Made by a program: the position numbers and the translations under genes. Of a stretch of DNA of 33,486 bases, positions 9,401 to 18,315 are shown piece after piece. The stretch spans positions 1-33,486 of the forward strand of contig JADHXR010000089.1 in NCBI GenBank assembly GCA_016782865.1, read 5' to 3'. Within the stretch, counting starts at the first letter, position 1. Each line of letters starts with the position of its first letter. Source of the DNA: Phycisphaerae bacterium. Its GTDB lineage: Bacteria > Planctomycetota > Phycisphaerae > Sedimentisphaerales > Anaerobacaceae. The notes beneath the pieces were generated by a model. It had not been told where the DNA came from. It did not search any database and saw only the letters and a program-made list of their open reading frames with translations.

Positions 9401-9625
9401 GCCGGTATCCCGGCGATGTTCCCGGAAGGCGACCTGGCAAAGGCGTATGAAGGCCGAATGGGCGGTGTCGTTTGGGCGGCTTCCGCCGCGGATGGCAGCA
9501 AGCTCATGGAGTACAGGTTGGATGCGGCTCCGGAGTGGGATGGTCTTGCGGCAGTGGACGGTCGGTTGTTTCTGTGTACCACTGATGGCAGAGTACACTG
9601 TTTTGCGAAAAGAGGCGACAATTGA
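6458..9625 (+). CDS. Exported methyltransferase-like domain fused to PQQ-type beta-propeller
   Basis: A 1055-residue protein. Residues 1-29 form a signal sequence (WCIIAVLAAGC...QQVLAG); C21 gives only a weak lipobox. Residues about 45-145 resemble a class I SAM-methyltransferase Rossmann fold. They show a glycine loop (HLYCGDGKRTVAL, C56-G59), an acidic residue after strand 2 (HGLDADV, D77/D79), MGERLPYVDNLINLIVADD, and EVMRVLAPEGVALI. The rest is a PQQ/BamB-like propeller with blades such as FDAITGKILKKY, LDRASGEERWRT and LDADNGKVRWTY. A second module opens at GDWPTYRQDSSRSG. No CxxCH heme motif is present. Such fusions are common and uncharacterised in PVC bacteria. The role is unknown; the propeller could be a scaffold or cofactor-binding domain. 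A frameshifted paralogue follows at 9781. Confidence 0.85.
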   Translation: MTDYLKSTHHWCIIAVLAAGCIQQVLAGNVLMAEDEASSIVDISGVKGGLAVHLYCGDGKRTVALHATDSFVVHGLDADVTAARKHIQSLGLYGKVSVAPWMGERLPYVDNLINLIVADDLGELPVHEVMRVLAPEGVALIGGKKIVKSRPKEIDEWQQHHHGADNNAVARDSVVGPPRHCQWVNDPVWSRSHLGMASITSLISARGRLFSIEDRGSVENPALPGKVFLICRDAFNGIVLWRRQFPDWHPPNIFIKLTPSQLQRQLVAVDDKVYCTPGLNAPITVFDAITGKILKKYEGTEMTQEFVYDKGVLFTVIGDPVDTSSVGGGRFTLGESAFPTEVYGPRIEHLDDPKCAIAAIAADSGRELWNKKGEVTRGYQGASLAVRGSNVVYSTLGFVVCLDRASGEERWRTALKTSAQMAGSGRNGDSYLKPNARRNSVTLVLSDEAVYLGAGSSLTAFGIEDGVDLWSAKTRMNHHKPPDIFLTGGAVWTANNKAYDPMTGEPINVLSQKMTGPMGHDRCYQNRITDRWYINTASGGSDFLALDGTGEFPNPWGRSTCGIGHLPCNGLLYLGPPACSCANKVQLNMFNALAPESGLKSSGQPMNITVNPQLEKGPAYDAAIEQTPAVTGGDWPTYRQDSSRSGRTEATVATRLQPRWQTKLTTRASAPVIVAGQVFVADVDAHAVCALDADNGKVRWTYTAGGRVDSPPTWHEGRLLFGARDGWVYCLRATDGALIWRFKALPDRLICAYEQIESAWPVCGSILLHDNIAYFAAGRNSFLDGGIFLFGLDPQTGRMIHQRNLYGPFDKDGHPVISEETALGGTGAGGIQGNKGDILLARGEHLFLRHQAFRKNLDTPSPGERILPHLIASHGFADRTPHHRSFWTIDTELYYDRWTANLGVRGDILVMDGARYYEVRGYPPGRYDAYDVRKNAYTIFAGELSEEVPKKAYIRDHKELWQAKIPLTGKAMALADDVLFVAGIPAMFPEGDLAKAYEGRMGGVVWAASAADGSKLMEYRLDAAPEWDGLAAVDGRLFLCTTDGRVHCFAKRGDN

Positions 9626-9780
9626 TTTTGAATAAGAAACGAATCAAACGCCTGGTATGTGGGCGTGCTTTGTGGCGCGTTATGCGGACGACTTCGTCTG
9701 ATGACCCAGTATCAGGACGACGCCCGGCACGTCGAATGAACAGTGCGTGACCGGAAACAATAAGAGAAGGGACAACACCT
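9626..9780. other. Spacer between the two propeller genes
   Basis: A 155-base spacer with no gene. GAGAAGGGA at about 9764-9772 lies eight bases before ATG 9781 and serves as the ribosome binding site of the second propeller gene. I see no terminator hairpin. Confidence 0.5.
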
Positions 9781-12700
9781 ATGAGACATCCGGTTTGTTT
9801 GACAACGGCGGTGTGCGTTCTCGCGTTTCTCTCGCACTCCAGCGCGCAAAGCGCTTTTGGTTTGACGGAGGACATCCTGAAGGATACCGGCGTGACCGGT
9901 GGACTGGTGGTCCACGTCGGAGGCGGCAATGGCCGCCTGACGGCAGCGTTCCAAGCTGGCGACGGATACCTTGTTCAGGGCCTCGCTGCGAACCCGAAAG
10001 ACATCGCCGCTGCCCGTGAGCACATCTTCTCCCTGGGGTTATCCGGCAAGGTGTCGATAGATAGCTGGCAAGGCGTCAGTCTTCCGTATATTGATAACCT
10101 CGCGGATCTTGTTGTCGTTTCGGCGCCGGCATCCGTTGCACGCGACGAGATACTCAGGGTGTTAGCTCCCGGAGGAACCGCGGTCTTTCTTGACGCGAAC
10201 GGTGCTGAAGAGAAGGCGAAGAGGATCTCAAAGCCCTGGCCTGACGAGATCGACGAATGGACGCATTACCTGCATGGACCGGACAACAATGCTGTGGCCC
10301 GTGACAGGGTGGTCGGGGCGCCTCGCCGTATGCAATGGGTCGCCGGTCCCCGATGGACCCGGCACCATGGTTTCCTGAACAGTATCAGCTCTGTTGTGAC
10401 GGCGAACGGGCGATTGTTTTACATTCTCGATGAGGCCTCCCCGGCGAACATGAACCTGCCTAGTAGATGGGCCGTTGTAGCCCGTGGTGCGTTCAACGGC
10501 GTCATGCTCTGGAAGAAACCCATGGACGCCTGGATGTGGCACTTGCATCGTTTTCGTTTCGGCCCGCCGCAGTTGCCCAGATTGCTGGTGGCATCTGGTG
10601 AACGCCTTTACGTGCCTCTGGGCTTGGGAGACCCGGTTTCCGCCATTGACGCGGCGACAGGTAAGACGGTGGCAACGTTTGCCCAAACAAAAGGCGCCGA
10701 GGAGATCATACTGGTCGACAAGACCCTTCTTGTACTCAAAGGGGATCCGGTTGCCGAACAGGCTCTGGCAGATAAAGCGGCCATGAAGAAGCATGGCTTC
10801 CCCTTAAAGAAGACACTCATTGCGGTCAACGCCGAGAGCGGAAAGACCTTATGGAACTGGTCACCTGATGGAGATCCGCTGCCCTTGACGCTTGCTTCGG
10901 ACGGCAGAAATGCCTGCATCCGCACCGATGTTGGCGTGATATGTCTGGACATGGCGTCAGGGAAGGAAATCTGGCGTCATTCAGCTGGAAAGCAGCCAGG
11001 AAGAAAAGGAATCTCGTACGGCACGGATATCCTCCTGGTTGTTGACGGCGTGGTCCTGTGCAATCTGAATGCCATGCTGACAGCTCTTTCCGCAAAAGAC
11101 GGCAGGAAACTGTGGGCGTGCAGTGCAGGCACCTCTTTTCATGAACCCGTAGATGTATTCGTGATCGACGGTCTGGTATGGCATAAGGTTAGTCACAAGG
11201 CGGATCCCATGAGAGTGCCTCCAGATCAACGTGAGGCCAGGGATCTGTATACGGGCGAGCTGAAAGTGCGGGATGCCGTTCCCCTTCACCTCGTGACACC
11301 GGGACATCATTTCCGGTGTTATCGCGCGAAGGCGACCGAGAGATTCATCATCATGGGAAAGCGCGGTGTTGAGATGGTGGACCTGTCGGGAGACGATCAT
11401 TCCCGGAACAACTGGGTGAGGGGTGCCTGTCAGTACGGGATCATGCCGGCCAATGGTCTCCTCTACGTACCACCGAACTCGTGCGCGTGTTTCTCGGAGG
11501 CAGCGCTCCGCGGTTTCTGGTCATATGCGCCGGATTCCCCTGCCGCATCCCTGGAACAACATTTGGTTGCGGAGGATAAGAGACTGGAGAAAGGCATCGC
11601 TTACGGAAAGATCACAAAAGCTGTGTCGAACGGTGCAGATTCCTGGCCCACGTACAGGCAGAACTCACTCAGGGGTAGTGTTGCCGTCACGGATGTCCGC
11701 CCACAGCTAAAGCAGGTCTGGAGTACAAAGCTGGGCAGCAGTCTCACGCAGCCGGTGGTGGCAGGTGGACGTGTAGTACTGGCCGACAGGGATGCCGGGG
11801 TTGTGTATGCATTAGAACCTGAAGGAGGCAAAGTGCTGTGGAAGCATTTCGCCGCCGGACGAGTGGATTCTCCTCCCACGCTTCACGAGGGAAAGGTTCT
11901 CTTTGGAAGCGGAGATGGGCGGGTGACCTGCCTGAGACTGAATGACGGGGCCATGGCCTGGCGTTTCATCGCCGCGCCGGCGGATCTTCGCACGGTCGCG
12001 TTCGATCGCCTGGAATCGCCATGGCCGGTCAGCGGAAGCGTTCTTTTACTTGACGGCCTGGCGTACGCATGCGCAGGCCGATCAAGCTGGATTGATGGAG
12101 GAATGTATCTCTACGCGCTTGATCCGGCAACAGGCGAAGTCCTACACCGGAATCAGGTGAGAAGCACGCATCCGGAATACAAAGAACAAGAGGATACGGA
12201 GAGTGTTCACATAAAGGGCCATCTCTGGACAGACTACAAGACATTCACGCAATCGGACAAAAGCGGCAGTTGTTTTCAACATCCAGCTTGCTTGACGGGA
12301 GTGAGAATCATCGTTCAGGCTGGGGGCTGGGTTCAGGTAATCACGACCGGATGTCGACACACAGGTACTCAGGTGGGTTTTCCCGGTACCACCTGGAAGA
12401 TCAGGAGAAGCCGGCGCCATACAGAAGCGATCAGCCGACTGGACTGATGCTGGTGCACAAAGGAAACACAGTTTGGGGCGTTCGGAGGGAAGGTGGAGGA
12501 GGCGGGAAATATAGTCTGTTCAGGAAAGCGATTGATGGAACTTCAGGAATAGAAGCCTGGAAAAGGAATTTACTTGTACGCCCGAGGGCCATGCTGAAGT
12601 CCAGCGACATACTTTTCCTCGGGGTTATGCCGATAGATATTCTGGCAGACGACCCGCACGCAGCGTATGATGGGAGGCTGGGCGGATCAATATGGGTCTG

Positions 12701-12842
12701 CTCGGAAAAGGACGGAAGCAAGGTTGCCGAATACACTCTTTCCGCACCAGTGAATTGGGACGGCATGGTTGCGGCCGGCCGACGTCTTTACCTGTCAACT
12801 GCCGATGGCCGGTTGATATGCATGGCATCAGTCGATCGATGA
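9781..12842 (+). pseudogene. Second methyltransferase-like/PQQ-propeller gene, broken by one frameshift
   Basis: A paralogue of the gene at 6458 with the same plan: signal peptide (MRHPVCLTTAVCVLAFLSHS), Rossmann-like segment (VVHVGGGNGRLTAAF; LPYIDNLADLVVVSAP; EILRVLAPGGTAVF), then PQQ blades (IDAATGKTVATFAQT, LDMASGKEIWRHS, LEPEGGKVLWKHF). The upstream frame stays homologous to about DYKTFTQSDKSGS near 12262-12270, then runs into unrelated residues and stops at 12447. The true continuation (FSTSSLLDGSENHRSGWGL ... WDGMVAAGRRLYLSTADGR) is in the frame starting at 12270 and ends at 12842. A one-base loss near 12265-12272 explains this. Joined, the product is about 1020 residues, matching its neighbour. 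The acidic SAM-binding position is replaced (LAAN, residues 68-71), so the head looks degenerate. The frameshift could be an assembly error; I see no convincing slippery heptamer. Confidence 0.83.
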
Positions 12843-12984
12843 AGGGCAGTGCTGCCACCGTAATAGATGAACAAGGGGGGAACATACATCATGAGATCAG
12901 AAAGAAGCGTCGGAACATGTATTTTATCGGTTCGATGGCCTGAATAAGAACGTCTGCTAACGGTCGAGGTACTGGAATATTGCA

Positions 12985-15300
12985 ATGAGTCTTAATCCTA
13001 ACTCCATAAGAATAGGCTGCGCTGTTCTGTCGCTGCTCGCTGTTGGGTCGGAGCCGGCAGCGGCAGAGGTGGCGGATCGGGCGAGCGAGACGGATTATGT
13101 CGACATGGTCGATCCTTATATCATGTCGGCTCGGGGCCGTTGGTTTTTTTTCGGCACTGGCAAACGGCCTTTCGGGATGGTGAACGTTTTTCCGGATACT
13201 CGCAACGCCGGCCAGGGTGGCGGCGGGTACAACTATCGCTTTGACGAAGTGTTGGGGTTCTGTCATCTCCACGGCTGGATGACGGTGGGCCTGGATGTGA
13301 TGCCGACGACCGGGGGCAATTACGAACTGAACAAGGACGGATGGAAGTCGCCGTTCAAACGCGACACGGAGGTGGTTCGGCCGGGCTATCACAGGGTTTT
13401 TCTCGATAAATACTCCATGCAGGCGGAGGTGACCTCAACGGAGCGGGTGGGATTCCATCGCTATACCTATCCGAAAGGTGGCCGGGCGGACATCATCTTC
13501 AGCCTGGGCGGCCCCAGCGGGTCCGCGATGATGACCAACGGACATATTTCCGCGACAGGTGAGAATGAGCTTGTGGGATATTATGACCGGATCAAGGGTA
13601 CTTGGGGCGGCCCACCATTGGTCCGGACATTCTTTGTGGTGCAGTTGGATCAGCCCTTTTCCAAATTCGAAAAGTGGTCCAACGGCTTTGACGACACATC
13701 CGGATATGTGGTTTACGATAACGTGAAGGCCGGTGGGGAGATCAGGATGAAGGTGGGTGTCTCCTTTACCAGCATCGAGAACGCGCGGCTCAACCTTGAA
13801 ACCGAGTGCGGTCACTGGGCTTTTGACCGGGTGGAGAGTGACTCGCGTGCGGTGTGGAACGATTATTTTGGCAGGATTGATGTTAAGGGCGGCACAAAAG
13901 GGCAGCGGACAAAATTCTACACGGATCTGTGGCATGCCTTGATGGGCAGACACAAGCTGAACGATGTGAACGGAGCCATCCCCGACTATACCGACGGCAA
14001 AGGCAACAATACGAAAACGCTGAAGGTGCGACAGCTTCCGTTGGATTCTGAGGGCAAACCCAAATTCAACTATTACAACTCGGACTCCTTCTGGCTCACC
14101 AACTTTAACCTGAACCTGCTGTGGGGCATGGGATGGCCGCATGTTCTAGAGGATTTTGCAAACTCTTTCCTCGAACTGGACAAGTGGGGTGGGAACCTGC
14201 CACGCGGCCCCAATGGCGGCGGGTATTCTTATATTATGACCGGTTGCCCAGCCACGGCGCTAATTGTATCCGCCTACAACCTGGGCGTGTTGGATCGCTC
14301 AGGTGAAGAAGTTCTGAGTATAATACGTAGAAATCATATGCCCAACAGCGGCATGGATAAGTACTATGGGGACCTGCGGTTCTATATCGAAAACGGCTGG
14401 TGTCCCATGTGGGACACGAAGCATAGATTTGATATGAGTGGCGGGCTGACCCTCGAGTGGGCTTTCAGTGACTGGTGTGCAGCCCAGCTCGCAAAAAAGA
14501 TCGGAGATCAGGAGAATCATGAGTATTTCATGAAGCGCTCCCAGAATTACAGGAATCAGTGGGATGCATCGACCGGATTCATGCGCCCGAAAAGAAGGGA
14601 CGGTTCATGGTATGAGCCGTTTGACTCGGCAGAGTGGTACGGCTTTGTCGAGGGGAATGCCCGGACGTATACTTGGTATGTTCCTCACGATATTTGTGGG
14701 TTGATTGATTTGATGGGTGAAGCGGGCACGTTCACCGACAAGCTCACCTACGCGTTTGAGCAGGAGAAGCCCCACAAATTCGGGCGCGGCCACAAGGGTC
14801 ATTTTGCTTACGGGAATCAGCCGTCTTGCGGAATGGCGCACCTCTTCAACCATGCGGGCAAGCCGTGGCTTTCGCAATACTGGGTGCGACAAGTCAGCGA
14901 ATTGGCCTTTGGAGGGACGACTCCGCACAACGGGTATTGCGGCGAGGAAGATCAGGGGCAGATGGGTGCATTGAGCGCGTTGATGAAAATAGGGCTGTTC
15001 TCCGTCCGAGGAGCCTGTGATGTCGATCCCATTTATGAAATCACCAGCCCGGTATTCGACGAGATCACCATCAATCTGGATTCCCGTTACTACTCCGGAA
15101 AGCAATTCCGGATCGAGACAAACAACAACTCCCCGGAGAACATGTATATCCAGAAGGCGGAGCTGAATGGTAAACCGTTGCAGAACTGCTGGTTTTATCA
15201 AAAGGACTTCGCCCAAGGCGGATTGTTGGAGCTTTGGCTCGGCCCGGAACCCAACAGAAAATGGGGACAAGGACCAAAGCAGTCTGTGACTGATCGGTGA
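12985..15300 (+). CDS. GH92 family exo-alpha-mannosidase-like enzyme, second copy
   Basis: A 771-residue exported GH92 protein with signal peptide (IGCAVLSLLAVGSEPAAAEV) and no discoidin domain. The N-terminal beta-sandwich begins YVDMVDPYIMSARGRWFFFG and carries GGGYNYRFDEVLGFCHLHGW and DVMPTTGG. The catalytic region has FVEGNARTYTWYVPHD with E556 at the usual general-acid position, and GEEDQGQM with E655/D656 at the usual base position. It ends with LLELWLGPEPNRKWG. It aligns with the copy at 2828 over nearly its full length, including the shared departure from the usual HLSGTG motif (LHGWMTVG here). It keeps the standard EGN-TW-VPHD motif better than copy one. Its TGA at 15298-15300 is nine bases from the next start, so co-translation is likely. 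The ribosome binding site is weak. Confidence 0.92.
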   Translation: MSLNPNSIRIGCAVLSLLAVGSEPAAAEVADRASETDYVDMVDPYIMSARGRWFFFGTGKRPFGMVNVFPDTRNAGQGGGGYNYRFDEVLGFCHLHGWMTVGLDVMPTTGGNYELNKDGWKSPFKRDTEVVRPGYHRVFLDKYSMQAEVTSTERVGFHRYTYPKGGRADIIFSLGGPSGSAMMTNGHISATGENELVGYYDRIKGTWGGPPLVRTFFVVQLDQPFSKFEKWSNGFDDTSGYVVYDNVKAGGEIRMKVGVSFTSIENARLNLETECGHWAFDRVESDSRAVWNDYFGRIDVKGGTKGQRTKFYTDLWHALMGRHKLNDVNGAIPDYTDGKGNNTKTLKVRQLPLDSEGKPKFNYYNSDSFWLTNFNLNLLWGMGWPHVLEDFANSFLELDKWGGNLPRGPNGGGYSYIMTGCPATALIVSAYNLGVLDRSGEEVLSIIRRNHMPNSGMDKYYGDLRFYIENGWCPMWDTKHRFDMSGGLTLEWAFSDWCAAQLAKKIGDQENHEYFMKRSQNYRNQWDASTGFMRPKRRDGSWYEPFDSAEWYGFVEGNARTYTWYVPHDICGLIDLMGEAGTFTDKLTYAFEQEKPHKFGRGHKGHFAYGNQPSCGMAHLFNHAGKPWLSQYWVRQVSELAFGGTTPHNGYCGEEDQGQMGALSALMKIGLFSVRGACDVDPIYEITSPVFDEITINLDSRYYSGKQFRIETNNNSPENMYIQKAELNGKPLQNCWFYQKDFAQGGLLELWLGPEPNRKWGQGPKQSVTDR

Positions 15301-15309
15301 AAGGACAAC

Positions 15310-18294
15310 ATGATGAAGAACCGACTTCTTGCCTTTGTTTTGATGCTGCTTGCCTTGCCGGGATTGCTTCGGGCCGCCAACACACGACCGAAGGCTGAAA
15401 CGCTGCCCCCTCTCGTAGATGGGCGAGCGCCGCGGAACTTCGACGAGATTTGGGCTGGGTTTGATCCCCGTGCGGAGCCACTTGAAATAGAAACACTCAA
15501 AGAGTGGGAAGAAGAAGATGTCGTGTTGCGGATCGTTCGATTTCGCATCGGCGTCTTCAAAAGCCAGAAAGCCACACTGGCTGCGGTTTATGGGTTTCCC
15601 AAGGACGCGACGCAGAGTGTAACGAAACTTCCCGGGCTCGTTCAGATTCACGGAGGCGGTCAGTACGCAGACTACAAGGCTTGCCTGCTGAATGCCAAGC
15701 GTGGATACGCGACAGTTTCGATCGCGTGGGCTGGCAGGATCAGCGCTCCCGACTACCGGGTAACACCTGCGGAAGTGAAGCTCTTCTGGGACGGGAAGAC
15801 CGACGATCCCAAGTACAAACTGACGACAGACTGGGGTGCCGTCGATGGCTATCACGCGCCCGGCAGGAATCCCGGCAACGTATTTCCCAGCGCCAGTCCA
15901 GCGGCCTGGACACTCGACGAAGTGGAATCGCCACGCAACAGCGGCTGGTTTCTTTGTGCTCTTGCAGCTCGCCGAACGCTGACGTTTCTGGAACAGCAGC
16001 CGGAAGTGGATGCTGACAAACTCGGAGTCTACGGCCATTCGATGGGCGGCAAGATTACCGTTCTGACCGCGGCTGCCGACGCCCGCGTCAAAGCCTCAGC
16101 ACCTTCCTGCGGCGGCATCAGCGATCGGGATAACGACAGCCCGCTTTATCGAGCGACGATTGGTGATGATGCGAACTTGAAGCACATCAACTGTCCGGTC
16201 ATTTTTCTCAGTCCGTCAAACGACTTTCATGGCCGCATTGACGATCTGCAGAAGGCAGTGAAGGAAATATCCGCCAAGGATTGGCGTGTCACCTGCTCGG
16301 CGCACCACAATCATCAAGACACCGCCGAATACCAAGTGGCTGGCCCGCTGTGGTTCGATCAATACCTGAAAGAAACCTTCCGCTTCCCGAAGACTCCGGA
16401 AACCTCTTTGGAATTGAAGACCAAGGACGGCGTGTCGGTATTTTCGGTTCTCCCGGATTCCTCGAAACCGATCCTCGCGGTCGACATCTATTACACCCAA
16501 CAGGGCCAGCCGGAAGGCGAGAAGAATGATATGGACAACACGAAAAGCCGCTTCTGGCATCATACGGTCGCAAAGAGAACCGGCAATTCCTGGGCTGCGA
16601 AGCTACCGTTGCTCAGTACGGACAAGCCGCTCTGGGTCTATGCCAACGTCGTCTATCGGTTGGATACGCCCGTGACCGGTGCCGGATACTATTACGGTCC
16701 TTATACGGCCACGACGTTCAATCTGTCGTCCACAATGCACGTGGCCACGCCAGGGCAGCTTGAAAAGGAAGGAGTCCAGGCAACCGCGAAGCCGTCGCTG
16801 GTGATCGAGACGTTTGAAAGAGACTGGGAGAAGGAATGGTTTGCCTACAAGCTCGACGACTGGGCACGTAAGACACACAAGGTCTACGATGAACGGTGGA
16901 AGGCCCCCGCGCATGCGAAGCTTGCTTTGGAGGTGCGCTCAGCCCAGCCCAACAAACTGGTCGTGGGTATCGATCAATACGCCACGGAAATTCAGCTTAG
17001 CGGTGGTTCCACGTGGCAACAAATTGTCCTGTCATCTCAAGACTTTCGCAATATAACTGGCGACAAATTGCCTGACTGGAAGGGCATCAAGGAACTGAGA
17101 CTGGGGTCCCAAGAAACGCTCAGACCAAAACGAGGCGACACGTCCAAGCCACTTTCCTTGGGTGCTGCGTGGCAGGGTTCAAAACCGGAATTCCGCAGCC
17201 TGCGTTGGATCACAGAAAAGGCAAAGTATTACCCGGCATTCAGTTGGGAGACCGTCCCTGTTGGTTTCCACTTTGGCAAAACCGCTTCCTTGATGACTGA
17301 TGAAGAGGCACAGTTTGTTGCTTCCCATGCCAGTTTTGTTTGCCTCGAAAAAGGACATGCCAGCAGACAATTTAAGTATACCGAAGAAGGGATCGAACGA
17401 GAAGCACAGCAATTGAAAAAATACAATCCCAACCTGAAAGTCATTTTCTATTGGAATACGTTTCTTGATTATCCCATGTTCCAGGCACATGAGGTGTATC
17501 AAAAGCGTCCTGAATGGTGGTTGAAAACACAGGATGGGACGCCGGATAAAAAGAATGGGAGAATCAAGCGATACGATCTATCCAATCCTGAGGTGAGGGA
17601 ATGGTGGACAGATGTTGCTCAAAAAGCGGTGATTGAAGGCAGTTGTGATGGTGTTTTTATGGATGCCTTTCCACAGATCTCAGCGTCCGGCAACAAGGTG
17701 TTATGGGGGATTGAGAAATATGATGCCATTCAAAAAGGTCTTCTGGATATTATAAAGGAGACGCGTTTGAAAATTGGGGATGACAAGCTCATCTTTTACA
17801 ATGGCATTCGCTCGAGGCCGAGCCGCAAAATCGGAAACGATTATGCCGAATTCACCGATGCCGTGATGATTGAACATTTCGGGCATTTTCAAAGCGTATC
17901 AAAGGAATGTATGTTAGCCGATATTCGAGCAATGACAGAAGCCGGCAAGAATGGAGAGATTGTCGTTTTCAAGGCATGGCCCGGGTTTGCCTGGATCGAC
18001 CAAGAATCTATGCAATTGTCCCTGGAAAAGAAGAGGGAAATCGCTGCAAAAAACATCACCTTCCCGTTGGCCGCTTTTTTGGTGGGTGCGCAGGAAAACG
18101 CCTATTTCATTTACAACTGGGGATACCGTATGAAAGATGGGTGCCTGGAGTGGTATCCTGAGTTGGATAAGAAACTGGGAACCCCTTTAGCGCAGGCCGA
18201 ACAAACCGGGTGGATGCTTAAGCGTGACTTTGAACACGCATCGGTTTGGGTAAATCTGGAAGCGAAAGAGGCAAACATCAATTGGCATGATTAG
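15310..18294 (+). CDS. Exported acetylesterase-like alpha/beta hydrolase fused to putative TIM-barrel glycosidase
   Basis: A 994-residue chimera with signal peptide (MMKNRLLAFVLMLLALPGLLRA) and AAAGGA five bases before ATG 15310. Residues about 35-370 are an acetyl-xylan-esterase/dienelactone-hydrolase type fold: PGLVQIHGGGQYADY, nucleophile elbow GHSMGG with S244, and a His cluster at 332-335 (HHNH). Residues 370-635 look like the usual C-terminal sandwich of these esterases, ending PEFRSLRW. From about 640 the protein changes to a GHL15-like barrel (FSWETVPVGFHFGKTASLM; VIFYWNTFLDYP; RPEWWLKTQDG; DLSNPEVREWW; CDGVFMDAF with D785). The second half uses more AT-rich codons, which suggests a fusion of genes with separate histories. 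Likely role: removing acyl groups and cutting a glycosidic bond in the same glycan. The glycosidase family call is tentative. Confidence 0.8.
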   Translation: MMKNRLLAFVLMLLALPGLLRAANTRPKAETLPPLVDGRAPRNFDEIWAGFDPRAEPLEIETLKEWEEEDVVLRIVRFRIGVFKSQKATLAAVYGFPKDATQSVTKLPGLVQIHGGGQYADYKACLLNAKRGYATVSIAWAGRISAPDYRVTPAEVKLFWDGKTDDPKYKLTTDWGAVDGYHAPGRNPGNVFPSASPAAWTLDEVESPRNSGWFLCALAARRTLTFLEQQPEVDADKLGVYGHSMGGKITVLTAAADARVKASAPSCGGISDRDNDSPLYRATIGDDANLKHINCPVIFLSPSNDFHGRIDDLQKAVKEISAKDWRVTCSAHHNHQDTAEYQVAGPLWFDQYLKETFRFPKTPETSLELKTKDGVSVFSVLPDSSKPILAVDIYYTQQGQPEGEKNDMDNTKSRFWHHTVAKRTGNSWAAKLPLLSTDKPLWVYANVVYRLDTPVTGAGYYYGPYTATTFNLSSTMHVATPGQLEKEGVQATAKPSLVIETFERDWEKEWFAYKLDDWARKTHKVYDERWKAPAHAKLALEVRSAQPNKLVVGIDQYATEIQLSGGSTWQQIVLSSQDFRNITGDKLPDWKGIKELRLGSQETLRPKRGDTSKPLSLGAAWQGSKPEFRSLRWITEKAKYYPAFSWETVPVGFHFGKTASLMTDEEAQFVASHASFVCLEKGHASRQFKYTEEGIEREAQQLKKYNPNLKVIFYWNTFLDYPMFQAHEVYQKRPEWWLKTQDGTPDKKNGRIKRYDLSNPEVREWWTDVAQKAVIEGSCDGVFMDAFPQISASGNKVLWGIEKYDAIQKGLLDIIKETRLKIGDDKLIFYNGIRSRPSRKIGNDYAEFTDAVMIEHFGHFQSVSKECMLADIRAMTEAGKNGEIVVFKAWPGFAWIDQESMQLSLEKKREIAAKNITFPLAAFLVGAQENAYFIYNWGYRMKDGCLEWYPELDKKLGTPLAQAEQTGWMLKRDFEHASVWVNLEAKEANINWHD

Positions 18295-18315
18295 TCATTC
18301 GACAGAGGAAATCAC

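Noticed and set aside
12255..12275. Programmed -1 frameshift in the second propeller gene
   Set aside because: The bases around the break (GACAAAAGCGGCAGTTG) do not form a canonical slippery heptamer and the paralogue needs no shift; a one-base loss is more likely.
14605..16038. 477-codon minus-strand frame
   Set aside because: It lies antisense to the end of one GH92 gene and the start of the esterase fusion, has no family motif or ribosome binding site, and crosses two genes with clear motifs; it is a composition shadow.
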